Positions 1 through 11,028 of a DNA stretch of 64,000 nucleotides are shown piece by piece. A program made the translations under genes and the position numbers. How positions within the stretch are numbered: the stretch's first letter is position 1; each line of letters opens with the position of its first letter. The notes under the pieces are model-generated. The model saw only the letters and a list, made by a program, of their open reading frames with translations, was not told the DNA's origin and did no database searches. The DNA comes from Cuscuta epithymum (taxonomy: Eukaryota; Streptophyta; Magnoliopsida; Solanales; Convolvulaceae): positions 372,001 to 436,000 of the forward strand of contig CAMAPF010000119.1 of the NCBI GenBank assembly GCA_945859915.1. Reading direction: 5' to 3'.

Positions 1-1973
1 TTGAGAGCCATTCGAACCATACAAGGCAAGAGAGAGCTCAAGGGAAAGTCTTCAACAAGGTCCAAGATTGAAGGCAACATCCACAAAAGAAATCCAAGGA
101 GAAAAGAGTTGTTCTTGAGGTAAGAACACAAGTATTATCTTTTAACTAGTATTATTTTGTATGATTTTTAAGAAATCATATGGTGGATTAAACATGAAGT
201 TCTACACGTTTAAAAGTGGAGAATAATGTTATAAAGTGGTGGTATTTAACTTAGAAGAGTTGGTGAATCGATAGGAGTCGGAATCGCCGGAAACCGCCAC
301 TTGTAGGGAGCTGTTCGTAGCTGCAGACCACGAAAGCCGCCCACCTTTGGCAAAAGCCGCCCGGCTTTCGTCTGCTGGTCAGATTTTCCACTTCCAATCG
401 GTTTAGAACGGGGATTGATCGAAAGGCTTAACAAAGGCAACTATTTCAGCACTTCATAAGGTGAGGATGACTGACTATATTGCTTATAATCTTTGGGTTA
501 ATTTCATGAGATTACCTAAGGTAATTAAATATGTTTTTAAGGATTATTAATGATTAATAATGCCTAAGAATGAGAAGACTATTGTCTATAAGGAAAGGAG
601 CATAATATACAAATTTGTAAGAGATTGTGTATGATTATGTGATATGAAAGAAATGGTATGGTAATGGAATTAACTATGAAAATTGTGATAAAATATACTT
701 TTACTTCATGTATGAAATTCATGAATGGATAAAAGTGATATTTTTGATATTGGGATTAAATCATATTTGGATTGGAAAATCAATTGAGATAAACTATTTG
801 GTTATGAATTTAGAACTTGGTTGTTCTAAGGTTATTCGACCAGTATCGAAATACTAGTCGGGAGATTTATATAAATAAATGATGGAATTAATCCTAAGGG
901 ATAGGATTGTGAATAGATATGCCTTAAGTAGTCTTAAGAGATGCTTTAAGGTCGAATTGTATGAACACTAAGGTGTGTTAGGGGTAGGCCTAAAGGCTAT
1001 CCAAGTGAATTGATTCTAGGCATAAGATTTGCTTGAGAATTGAGCTATGAAAATAAATTGGAGTCGGACTCTAGGATTACATGGAAATGTAGTTGGGCCG
1101 AGCCCTTGCCATGTAACGTGATTGGCATGGAAACGTAGTTGGGCCGAGCCCTTGCCATGCATTGTGATCTTCATGGAAACGTAGTTGGGCCGAGCCCTTG
1201 CCATGAAGTTATGGTTGGTATGGAAACGTAGTTGGGCCGAGCCCTTGCCATACAAATTTAGATATATTAAATTGAGTTAAAGGATTGTATAGAAATGTAG
1301 TTGGGCCGAGCCCTTGCTATACAATCGGGACTCGAGGGAACCCTATGGGGTTGTCGTGACTCATGGTCACGGAAAGTGAAAATGGTAAATTCTAATTGAA
1401 TATGGGCCCACGGGCCGACTACTTGACTTTATATAAAGTAAGTATATTTATAAAACAGGGTAACCGGGGGTTACGGCCTACGATATAATATCACTCTATT
1501 TGAGGGTCTTAAGAAATTGAAACATTGATTATACTTAGTATAGTTGTCATTGTACTTGTCAAATGCTTCCAAGTACTGACCTCCCCTTCACGGGGGAGGC
1601 CACCTCACAGTTTCAGGTAGAACTTGAAGAGTTGCTGCCACCCCCCGTTGCTTCGGGGAGATCAAGGGAAGAAGACGTGGTTCGTGCTTCTTCCGTTTCT
1701 GTTTTGAAAACAATCTAAATAATGCTCATGGATATTATTTTTGAATAATCATTTGGGGGCTTGTATGCCCATGTTTGCCGAGTGTGGCATAAACACTTGT
1801 ATTAAATGTTTCCGCTGCTTAAATGAATATTTTACATTATGCTTGTTTATGGATGTACTATGTGTGAATGGTATTCAAGACGCCTTGTATAGTATGGATG
1901 AGTTGGACTGCGGTTGACTATTCGTACTGTACGGCGGGTTGTTGACGTGTCCGGATAGGTCCGGGGCGTGACA
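1..1973 (+). mobile_element. Tekay/Del-like gypsy LTR, 3' portion (start off-window)
   Basis: The stretch is non-coding and ends at 1973 in GGGGCGTGACA, a typical 3' end of Tekay/Del chromovirus LTRs. Immediately after it, from 1974, an Athila-type protease reading frame on the minus strand begins abruptly, so this LTR is inserted into that older element. The left end is not in the window, so the matching 5-bp target duplication (TCTTT on the right) cannot be checked. An array of hairpin repeats lies at 1077-1326. Orientation is inferred from the GTTTCAGGTAG segment and the terminal CA. It could be a solo LTR or one end of a full element. Confidence 0.65.
1077..1326. repeat. Five-copy hairpin repeat array with covarying stems
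   Basis: Five units lie at 1077-1116, 1125-1160, 1169-1208, 1218-1253 and 1283-1326. Each has the same core (about 24 nt, containing TTGGGCCGAGCCCTTG with an inner GGGC/GCCC hairpin) flanked by inverted arms. The arms differ between copies but stay complementary: TTACATGG, GCATGG, CTTCATGG, GTATGG and GATTGTATAG each pair with their own reverse complement on the other side. The apparent short ORF here is only a translation of the repeat. Confidence 0.85.
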
Positions 1974-3501
1974 TCTTTAGTTCGAGGGGGTGGTCGTTTT
2001 TCAAGTTTTGTTCATTTTTCTCCCCCTCAAACTCAATCAATACTTCGTTAGAAGCTTGATCAATCAGCGCATCCTCACAACTCTCACATGCATCACTCAC
2101 ATCACTGTTGGCTTCTTTTAACAGACATGCTTCATCAGTTACATGTCCATTTTCTTCCCCAAACAGATACCCTTCAATAGACTCAAAGGTATCAAGAAAA
2201 TGACATCCTTGAAAGGAATCTGTGGGGTGTTTCATAACATCTGAGAGTCGGAAGGTGCAAAGATCATCTCCGACTCTTAGAGTTAATGAGCCATCAGTGA
2301 CATCAATCAAGGCCCTGGCGGTAGCCAGAAAGGGCCTTCCCAGAATAAGAGGTGTTTCTCTATCCTCTTCCATGTCCATTACTACAAAGTCGACTGGGAA
2401 AATGAATTTGTCAACCTTGACCAAGACGTCTTCAACAATTCCTTTCGGATATTTGACTGAGCGATCAGCCAGTTGAAGACACATCCTGGTGGGTTTCATT
2501 TCCCCGAGTCCTAGCTTTTCGACTATAGAGGAAGGCATCAGATTGATACTTGCCCCTAAGTCAGCTAGAGCATTATTGAAATTGAAATTGTCTATAGAGC
2601 AAGGGATAGTGAAACTACCTGGATCCTTTAGCTTTTCGGGTATTGACCTTAGAACCACGGCCGAGCATTCCGCGTTCAAGTCCACGACTGAGAGTTCCTG
2701 CAGCTGCCTCTTATTCGTCAGCAAGTCCTTGAAGAACTTGGCATATTTGGGCATCTCCGCTAGGGCATCCATCAGCGGCAGGTTGACGTGGAGTTGTTTG
2801 AGTAGGTCCAGGAATTTGTTGTACTTCCTGCTATCGTCATCATTTCTAACCCGTGAAGGAAACGGGAGAGAAGGTTTGACGATAGTGACCCTTGTGTTAG
2901 TGCGTGTTGGTTCCATGCTCTTCTCAGTTGGAGTATCAGTTTGTTTCTCAGGTTCCATGGTCGGGGTACCTTCCTCTTCCTTGTCTTTCTGCTCAGCCAC
3001 GGTTGTTTGTCTCCCGCTTCGGAGAGTGATGGCTTGCACATGTTCACGGGGGTTTGGTTCCGTGGTGCTAGGCAAGTTGCCTGGCTGACGACCAGGAACA
3101 TTGTTCTGATTAATTTGCATCATCAGATTTTTGATCTGATTGTCAGTGCTGGCCTTGTATCTTGTTATTTCCTCCCGTGTCCTTGCCAGTTCTGCTACCA
3201 ACAAGCCTATCTCTGATGGCTGGGCAGCCTCCGTTTGTCGTTGGTGTGGAGGCACATAAGCTTGATTGTTTTGTTGGCTTGATGCACCTCCCTGGTTACG
3301 ACCTTGGAAGTTGTTGCCTTGATTGTTGTTGGAGTAGTTTTGATTACCTTGATAACCGCCGCGAGGAGGACCATTGTTGTAATCCCTCCGCCATTGGTTA
3401 CCTTGGTAATTCCTTCCTTGGAAATTCTGAGGAGGGTAGTTGGAGTTACCCCCCCCGGTTGCCTTGATTCGCCCATGGCCCTTCTTGTTTTGTTCGGCCA
3501 T
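1974..3501 (-). pseudogene. Athila-type gypsy protease region, cut by the Tekay-like LTR
   Basis: This is an open frame of about 500 codons that continues the gag ORF in another frame. The N-terminal part is Gly/Asn/Gln-rich (nucleocapsid-like tail). The middle holds the aspartic protease: the catalytic motif DLGAS is followed by an ILGRPFLAT motif, both typical of Athila-lineage protease. The frame ends a few codons inside the Tekay-like LTR, so reverse transcriptase, RNase H and integrase are not in the window. The element reads right to left: LTR 4718-7204, PBS, gag, protease. It is a dead copy. Confidence 0.8.
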
Positions 3502-4594
3502 ACTCCAGCAGGTTCACCTCCCTGTTGTTGCTTAGATTACATTCATCAACTAATTGACATGAATTGGTCAAATGTGGACCAAAACATATCTCACATGAGA
3601 GTACAAGTTCAGTTGAATGAGAAACAGGTGAAAAAGTATTAAATTGAGATGACTGTGGAGCAGAGCTTGAGTTCCCGAAGTATCGGGATGATTGTTGATT
3701 CGGGACAGCACCGATGTTGTTGACTTGGTTGGTGTGATTGTTATCATTCTTCAAATTCTTCACTTCCACGACCAACCCTTCAATCTTTGCTGTTAGGGCC
3801 GTGAGTTGGTCAACTTCAAGATAACCTGGTTTTGTTGCTGCTGGAGTTCTTTCGTCATACCAGTATCTTGCATTTGAAGTGACCTTCTCCACCAGAGCTT
3901 CGTTGGTGTTGGGTGCCATGTCAAGGAATGATCCCACCTGAGAAGAGAAATCAAGTTCTTTTTTGCTACTAACTTGAAGTCCATTGTAAAAATGGAACAT
4001 CAAGCTACTAGAATCCATCAGTGTGAGTGGACATTTGTTTCTCATATCCTTGAAACGATCCCATGCTTCACTTAAGGACTCCATCGGGAATTGCCTAAAG
4101 TTCTGGATTGCTGTTTTAATTTTAGCAACTGCCGATGGAGGAAAGTATTCTTGCATGAATGCTTGGTGCAGTGCCGCCCATGTTGTGAAGTGACCCGTTG
4201 GAAAGCTATTCAGCCACAAAGATGCCCTATCCCGTAATGAGAAGGGAAATAGGGTCAACTTTGCGGCGTCGGAGGTCACTCCGTTAAAGCGGAACGTTTG
4301 GCATGCTCGGGTGAACCACAACATGTGGGCCCTAGGGTCATCTTGCTTGGACCCGCCAAATTGATGATTGGACATCATGTTGACAATGGCGGGTTTGATC
4401 TCGAAATTGGCTGCCTCGATTGCCGGTGCGCTGATACTATCATCCTCAATGAAGTTTGGCGTAAGATTTTGCAACACCGTCCTTTCTCCCGCCATGCTTG
4501 GTTTCTTGTGGATTGAAAGATTTTTCCACAAAGTTCGTTCAGGTTCAGGATCAAGTTCAATTAGACCTTCCACTCCTTTAGAGCGGGTGTGCAT
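3446..4594 (-). pseudogene. Athila-type gag ORF (frameshifted before protease)
   Basis: The 382-codon ORF starts 121 bp downstream of the primer-binding site. It carries the gypsy Retrotrans_gag domain at about residues 85-210 (motifs LTLFPFSLRDRA, WLNSFP and EAWDRFKDM are typical). A zinc-knuckle-like C-x2-C-x3-H-x4-C lies near residue 335. It ends early at a run of eight G (minus strand, around 3450), where the next frame continues into protease. A one-base length change in that G run explains the gag/protease break, because the two translations overlap around 3446-3501. The product would be the capsid-forming polyprotein. Confidence 0.8.
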
Positions 4595-4697
4595 TCATTT
4601 ATCCTGAAATCTTTATACAAATTGTCGCAAGGGCGAAAAAGTCTCCCTAACTAGAATTCACCTATGCTAGAACTAAATCAAGAAATAATCGTGCCAT

Positions 4698-4715
4698 TCC
4701 CCGGCAACGGCGCCA
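4698..4715 (-). other. Primer-binding site for tRNA-Asp
   Basis: On the minus strand the 18 nt TGGCGCCGTTGCCGGGGA are complementary to the 3' end of plant tRNA-Asp (CCCCGGCAACGGCGCCA). It lies 2 nt from the LTR boundary. A tRNA-Asp PBS is a known property of Athila elements and supports the lineage call. Confidence 0.9.
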
Positions 4716-5040
4716 TTTGATGACCGCTTTCGCGGCGTTGTAGTAAAACGGAGTCTAACCTTTCGGTTTTTCCCCGAGTGTCGTGTCTCTTGAGGAATGG
4801 CGGAGAAGTTTCTTAATTTAATTTTAGTCACGGGCTATCGCTAATTGTTGGAAGCTTTTTCAATATAGGAAAGTGATTTTGTTCTATATTACGCTAAATT
4901 ATAACTAGGAGCAAGGTGCAATTTAAAGATTAATGTATAAATATTGAATATTCAAGGATGCAAATAAGGGCAATGAATTGAGTAATTAGAAATGGATATG
5001 TTCTTGGACCTCTTAATTATGGAAATTAAAACTAAAATTG

Positions 5041-5430
5041 GACTAATAATTTCTTTCCTCATAGACAAGAATAGAAACTATCTTCATTAATTTATCCTAT
5101 TTCTAGGTGTCATTAATGTGTTTAAAATGGTTGGCTTAAATTATTTTCTAAACCCATAGACAAGGTAGAAATAATTTTCCAATATTTTAATTAATAAAAA
5201 TAGCCAAATTCATTAACTAGTTAAACTCTTTATTTTAGCAATTGAATTTATTTCTCATAGACAAGATGTAAATCCTTTTCATTAAATTACCCTATTTCTA
5301 GGCCTTATTAATGTGCTCAATTATGGTTGGCTTAAATTAATTTCTAATCTCATAGACAAGTTAGAATTAATTTTCCAAGAATTTAATTAATGAAAATGGC
5401 TAACTATTATTAATTACTATTTCATCATTT
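5041..5430. repeat. Tandem duplication of about 195 bp inside the Athila LTR
   Basis: Two diverged units share the segments CCTATTTCTAGG, ATGGTTGGCTTAAATTA, CATAGACAAG and TTTTCCAA in the same order about 195 bp apart (for example CCTATTT at 5096 and 5291). Confidence 0.7.
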
Positions 5431-6482
5431 CAAACAACTAGTCCAAATTATTAATTTTAACCCTTAATTTTAGGTCAACAAGTCAATCCATATTCCTTTT
5501 CTCAATTCATGCCCTAACAAATTTAGCTACTCATCACCATTTTTGCAATTAACAATATAATGATTAAATTCAACATTAACAAGGAATTAAACATGTATGA
5601 TAGCAAAAATTAAACAAAAATTATATTATGGAACAATAAACTTGTAGGAACTAAAATATAACTTTCTGGAATTTTTCACCAATTTTTGAACCTAAAATCC
5701 AATTTTTGACAACTAATTGATAATTTTCCCAATTTTAACTAGAAAATGCAAAAAGCAACTAAAAATATGCTAACTTCGTTATAAATTTTATTTTAGCTAC
5801 TGGGAGTGATATTACTATGAATCAAACTGAAATTAAGGCCGAACTAATTTTTTTCCTTTTTTTAGTATTTATTTTGACTTAAGCAATAATATAACGTTGT
5901 TACCGAAATTAATAAAAATACTCTAAATTCGTACCAAATTTTATATTAACTACTAGTAATGATATTTAAGTTAACTAAACTGTAAATAGGGCCGAACTCA
6001 TTTTTTTCCTATTTTTCTAGTATTTATTCTAAATTATGAACTAATCTCAAATAATTACCAAAATTAATAAAAAATTACTTATGCTTCGTGAAAAAATAAT
6101 TTCTTCAGATAAATAACTACCTTGAGGCTAGTGAACAACTATATAATTAATTGGAATGAATTCAACAACAATAACTATTTTATTTAATTTTTTGAAGTAA
6201 ATGCGAAATACTTGAAAAATAATCTGGAAATTTTCGAAGAACAGATTGAACAAACAAAGTGCAGATTCAGATTCTACTCGTTGAGAAGATGAAAATACAT
6301 ATAAAGAACTTACAATTTGGAGCTAAAATGAAGAAGATATGAAGATTTGAAGTTTCTCTCTCTCTAAGACCTTTGGAGCTCGAAAATGGAGGAAGAAAGA
6401 AGGTGTTTTGAACTGATTTAGGGTTGGAAGAGGTGTGTTTGAGTTGAGGAAAAATCGGGCAATTTATAGCAGAAGTTTCCCC

Positions 6483-6925
6483 GAAGGCGCCCAAGCAGGC
6501 GGCCGCCTTCCGTCGGCATCTGGCCGCCTGCCGTCTTCTCGCCGGCAATTCATCGTGGGCCGGTCCCGTCAGCCGTAGGCGGCCACAGAGGGCGGCCGCC
6601 TTCCGTCACACCTTGGCCGCCTGCCGTCTTTTCATGGTTAAATCGGATCGCGGCGGATCCCGGCGGATCCCGGCCGCCGCAGGCGGTCCAGCAGGCGGCC
6701 GCCTGCCGTTCCTGTCTGGCCGCCTGCCGTCAAATCCCACCGGCCGGCGGTTGCTTCGTCGTCTTCTGCCGCAGGCGGTCACCGTAGGCGGCCGCCTTCC
6801 GTCCAGTGTCGGCGGCCTACGGTCTTTTCCGAATCCGGTCAAAGTCAAAGTTTGACTTTCCAAAAATTCCGTAGGCGGCCGCGAAGGCCTTCATTTTGGC
6901 CGCCTGCCTGGCCGCCTGTGAGATT
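6483..6925. repeat. GC-rich GGCGGCCGCC repeat block in the Athila LTR
   Basis: Several alternating copies of AGGCGGCCGCCTTCCGTC and TGGCCGCCTGCCGTC occur within about 440 bp of otherwise AT-rich LTR. The palindrome GGCGGCCGCC makes the block rich in short inverted repeats. The ORFs on both strands here are by-products of the high GC content. Confidence 0.75.
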
Positions 6926-7204
6926 ATTTGTCCGGCTTGTTCCTTATTTTGTGCTCTTCAATATTGTCTTCTGGACCACTTTGAAATAATGTCTCCTTCT
7001 TTCGGTATGATATCATTTGTTGCTCAAATTGGCTCATTTTGTGCTCAATCGACCCGAAATTCCGACAAACATACGATGAATGTGGTTTTCACCTGATTTC
7101 ATGAAACTTGAACCAAAATATCTAAAACATGCCTTTTCTTTCTATTTTCAATCAAAAATCGCTTAAATTTGATAAGAAAAATAAGTACAAAAATGGACTT
7201 ATCA

Positions 7205-7889
7205 GGAACTTTCTTTTAAAAGCGTTAATTCTCTCAACAGTCTCTCCCTCTCACTTTCAAAGCTTTGTCGTTCTTCTTCAAAACTTTTTCTTTGATTGTC
7301 TAGAGAAATGTGCAAGTTTTCAAATTTTCTGATTAATGGAGGGATATAGGGTTCTTCTTCTCCCTTCTGTGAGGTTGAGGGGTGTTCCTGGTCCGACACA
7401 ACTTCCTTCTCAGAAGGATATATACTAACACTCTCATCAGATGAAAAAACAGGTTCCTTTGTTTCATAACTCTTGTTTAAAGCATCATAACTGAAAGGAA
7501 CTTCAGCTCTAGAAGGGTTTGATCTCTTTGTATCTTCTTCCTTAGTAGTTTCTTTTGCTTCGATGAAAGACATCAACTTGGTCAGTCCCAAACCCTTGTA
7601 AGTGATGTCATAAAGTTGAATACAATTCACTTTCTTTAGTTGGTTCATGGAGGAAACTTTGTCTAGATTTTCAACCAAGACTTTGTAGTTGTTATCTAAC
7701 TTGTCTCTTAACTCCTTGATAATGTTATCCTTAGCATGTATGGAATGAGTTTGACAAGTACAGGAGCAAGAAGGCTTAGAAACACTTACATTGTCATTGT
7801 TGTTTGAGCCTTCACTTTCAGCTTCGGGGATCGCAACATCACCATTTTCCTCTTCTTTCTCAACAATAGCCATCAGGGCTAGATTCTCG

Positions 7890-7920
<31 letters not shown>

Positions 7921-9076
7921 ATTCCTCTTCCTGCCAGTGATCCTTCTCGGTAAGCGTCGCAGCACTATCATCGTCTTGTTTAGCCATGAACATTTTCTGC
8001 TTGTTCCACAACATCTTCTGCTTATAATAGTTGAAGTCTCTCTTCCTTGGTAAGCGACAGTCTTTGATGACATGTCCATCTTTTCCACAATTGAAGCATT
8101 TGGGAGTTTCTTCAGCTGTAACAGCTTTACCGGAGAAGTTCTGATCAATGTTCTTTGATTTGTAGTTGGCTGAGGAGGTTCTGAGCTTATTGGATGAGTT
8201 TCCTTTCTTTGAAAATCTTTTATTGAACTGATTGGTCAATAGAGCCATCTTTTTCTGCAGCTCGGCCAATTCGGACTCAACATCCACTTCTTCTTCACTC
8301 TCTTCTTCTTATGACTCAATGACTACGACTTTCTTCTTCTTCTGGACCTTAGATGAACTCTTCAGTTGAGCTTCCATCATGAGCGCTAACGGGTTAGCGG
8401 CGAAGTTTCCTTCCATCTCAGCAGTATCATTCACAAACTGCTGCAGATGTTCATGAAGTGTACAGAGGTCTAGTTCATCTAAGTCCAAGTGTTGTCGCAG
8501 ATTCTTCACAGTTCTTCTCCACTCTGGGGGGCAAGCTCGACAAGAAACGTATGTTCATTTCCATGTTTGATTTGACTACCTTGATCTTTCTCATCTTATT
8601 GATCAGTTGTACGAATCTATTATACGTTTCATGGAGCGCTTCACCAGGTAAGGCTTTACATGTGTCATAGGCAGTCAAGGTGTTTGTTACCTTCGTCTTC
8701 AATCCAAGATCACTTCCAATCATCAGCTTCTTGACTTCATCCCACATCTCCTTAGTTGTTTCCATGTTATCAATCAGGATGTAAATGTTATTTGGAATAA
8801 CTTGGAGCAGGTACGTCTTATCCATCAGATCTACTTTGACTCTCAGTTTGTCTTTATCATTATACTCAGTTTTTCCAGGATAACTGGAGGATTGCTCCCA
8901 TTATCTCCAGTCACATTCATCCAGATTTCAGCCGGTCCTTGGGTCAGTGATTCTAACATAGCAGATGAATTGTCTTTTCCTTCCAGAAAATTCAGAAATC
9001 TTGTCTTCCACATCTGATATTCTCCTCTTCTCAAAATTGGAGGTCTGTTGTCATTACTGAGTGTTAAAGCTTCCAT
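7205..9076 (-). pseudogene. Ty1/copia gag, frame-broken and truncated by the Athila LTR
   Basis: Four consecutive open segments on the minus strand form one gag. 9076-8843 has the copia N-terminal motif (NRPPILRRGEYQMWKTRF). 8825-8475 has the UBN2-type domain (WDEVKKLM, YNRFVQLINKM). 8509-8309 continues it. 8287-7205 carries the CCHC zinc knuckle (CFNCGKDGHVIKDC) and an acidic Asp run near 7880-7920. Frame changes near 8830 and 8515 and a stop at about 8310 separate them. The frame ends where the Athila LTR begins, so protease, integrase and reverse transcriptase are missing here. Confidence 0.8.
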
Positions 9077-9094
9077 CTTTGCTGTTGACTTTTA

Positions 9095-9625
9095 GAGTTG
9101 ACCGTTCGAGTGATTTGATCAGAAAAAAAATTAAAGTACAGAATATTGAAAACCTCATTCAAGAAATAGTTCGAGAAGTAGAGTTCGAGAAGCTCTATCG
9201 AGAAGCAGTTTTCGATGTCAGGTATCGAAAACCCTGCTTTCGATAAGCGAGTTCAAGAAGCAGCTATCGACAAGTCCGTATCAAAAACCTTAGTTCAAGA
9301 ACTTAGTTTCGAGAAGTTGACTATCGAGAAGCTGTATCGAGAACCTGCAAATTAGAAAAGCAAGATATCAAGAACTAGATACGAAAACTGAGTATCGAGA
9401 AGTGAAACTCGAGAACTCAGTTCGAGAACTAGTATCGAGAACGTAGTATCGAAATCCTGCAAATTAAAACTTCAGTTTTAAACAGATAAAACAACTTTTC
9501 TATAAAGTCCTTAATCTCGAGATCCTTCTTGTTCAGTTTTTAGCTCGAAACACCTGCTATAACCTCGAGAACCCTGCTTTTCGATATCAATATATCGAGA
9601 ACCTCAAATCTAAAACCTTAATGAA
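9095..9625 (-). repeat. Degenerate TATCGAGAA / TTCGAGAA repeat array in the copia leader
   Basis: The leader between the primer-binding site and gag contains roughly 30 imperfect copies of an 8-10 bp motif with core TCGA(G/A)AA, irregularly spaced by 8-25 bp. Several copies read TTCGAGAA, which fits the TTCnnGAA core of plant heat-shock elements. The LTR itself carries a few further copies. Confidence 0.7.
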
Positions 9626-9796
9626 GCTAAAAAATAAGATATACTGCTTGATCGTATCTGAGAGACGATTTCAGCAGTACATCTTTTACAAATTTCTGTT
9701 CAGAAATGAGATTACAACGATTAAAAGAGTAAAGTATCGAAAAGATGAGAAACAGGGGTTCTTCGAAAACTTCTTCGCGACTGATCAAACTCAAGC

Positions 9797-9812
9797 AGGC
9801 TCTAATACCGAT
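9797..9812 (-). other. Copia primer-binding site, initiator tRNA-Met type
   Basis: Directly inside the LTR the minus strand reads ATCGGTATTAGAGCCT, a variant of the canonical copia PBS TGGTATCAGAGC. Confidence 0.7.
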
Positions 9813-10190
9813 TGTTGGTCCCAGTTTTCTGTAGACTAACACACAACTAGATGAATTTCATCAATAAACAGAGAAGAAAGATTTCACAGAATGATCTTAA
9901 GAGATATCGAGAACAGAGAAACATTCTTTCTATTTATCGAGAAGAATTTTACAGAGTGATGCTACGGAATAGAATGATCGACCTCTAGACCTGTACACTA
10001 ACGTGCATATTTATAGGCGTAGTGCAGGTTCCTAAAGTGGTAACCTATGAGTTTGGGCTTAAAGCCTTTTTGGACCTTATTCCCTTACAACCTAGTTATT
10101 ACATATTTATTGATACCATAAATGGTAAACTATACTAATTAAAACAAGACATAAAGACAAACTTGATTCACAATTAAAATAGTTCTAACA
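9813..10190 (-). mobile_element. Copia 5' LTR (378 bp)
   Basis: On the minus strand it begins TGTTAGAACTATTTTAATTG and ends GGGACCAACA, with TG/CA ends and a PBS immediately inside. The same LTR family occurs as a solo LTR at 36373-37245. It is inserted in a LINE: LINE sequence starts at 10191. The partner LTR and second target duplication are off-window. Confidence 0.85.
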
Positions 10191-10492
10191 ACATAAGACT
10201 CCTAGAATTTGTTGCCAACTTCCAGCCCTGCTTAGCCAACATAGCTAAATTAAATCCCTTAAGTTTTCGAAACCATAAACCTCCAAAACTCTTTGGTTTG
10301 CACAGACACTCTTTCGTAGAGCCGTCTCCCCATTTGCTTGAAAAAGGTCTTTAATGTAGTCCACTATCATCCCTCTCATTGTTGCTCAATGAGTAACCCA
10401 TTGTCCATCCATTCTTCGCAAACCCGACACGCATGCTATTCCTGCGTCTTCTGTGTTTCACCGCATTGTGAAAAAAACGAAAATTAATGTCC

Positions 10493-10760
10493 ATCATTTG
10501 CAATGGAGCCAAAGATTCATTATTTTTTGGCTTGAAAATATGATGGAATAAAGCAAAATGGCTCACCAAACTGTCTGCGCTTCTTTGTTATGAAGCAGCA
10601 GTCAGTCAATGCAATTTTTGGACGCGATTTTCATTATGGGTCATACGGAAACAGTCTCTCTGCGCTTTAGTACAGGGGTAAGACTGCGTACATCCGACCC
10701 CCCCTTACCCCACCATAGGTGGGAGCCTTTGCGGCACTGGGGTAAATGATGATTGATTGA
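10493..10760 (+). mobile_element. SINE copy 1
   Basis: This tRNA-type plant SINE contains GGAAACAGTCTCTCTGCG, GGGTAAGACTGCGTACATCC and a GC-rich 3' part ending GGCACTGGGGTAA, with a short (ATGATTG) tail. The flanks repeat AATGTC on both sides, which fits a target duplication within the LINE. Two further full copies (24017-24294 and 25653-25946) and a 5' fragment (38393-38429) are in this window. Confidence 0.8.
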
Positions 10761-10833
10761 AATGTCACCCCCCGAAGGCCAATTTCTTTGGCTCTCTTCC
10801 TCCAAAAAGTATCTTCTTTCCCATTAACATTGC

Positions 10834-11028
10834 CATTGTTCTAAAACTCGCTAGGCGCTAGTCGGGCGGTAGAGGGGCGCCTAGCGCCTAGGCGGCCGAC
10901 TAGGCCGATTTTTCGGCCGACTAAGCCGATTTTTTGGCCGACTAGACCGACTAGGACTCTACGGTTAGGGCCGCCTAGGCCGCCTAGGCCGATTAATCGG
11001 TCCGCCTAGGCCGATTTTTAGAACAATG
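10834..11028. mobile_element. hAT-type MITE (195 bp)
   Basis: Terminal inverted repeats CATTGTTCTAAAA / TTTTAGAACAATG are flanked by a perfect 8-bp target duplication AACATTGC (10826-10833 and 11029-11036). The interior is GC-rich with repeated CTAGGCG and GGCCGACTAGGCCGATTTTT units. It is inserted in the LINE. Confidence 0.9.

Larger units (their letters stand above)
4718..7204 (-). mobile_element. Athila-type 5' LTR (2.49 kb)
   Basis: Read on the minus strand, the LTR begins TGATAAGTCCATTTTTG at 7204 and ends CGGTCATCA at 4718, directly before the tRNA-Asp PBS. It interrupts a copia gag frame that resumes at 7205. It contains an AT-rich half with a tandem duplication (5041-5430) and a strikingly GC-rich block (6483-6925). 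Its partner LTR is off-window. Confidence 0.8.

Noticed and set aside
1016..1255. 79-codon minus-strand ORF
   Set aside because: It reads through the hairpin repeat units and repeats the same peptide; no gene support.
2222..3642. Plus-strand ORFs opposite the Athila gag/protease
   Set aside because: Mirror frames of the minus-strand gag and protease, which have clear family motifs.
4698..4715. tRNA-Asp-like sequence
   Set aside because: Only the 3' 18 nt are present, at an LTR boundary; it is a primer-binding site, not a tRNA gene.
6267..6863. Pro/Arg-rich ORFs in the Athila LTR
   Set aside because: Produced by the GC-rich palindrome block on both strands.
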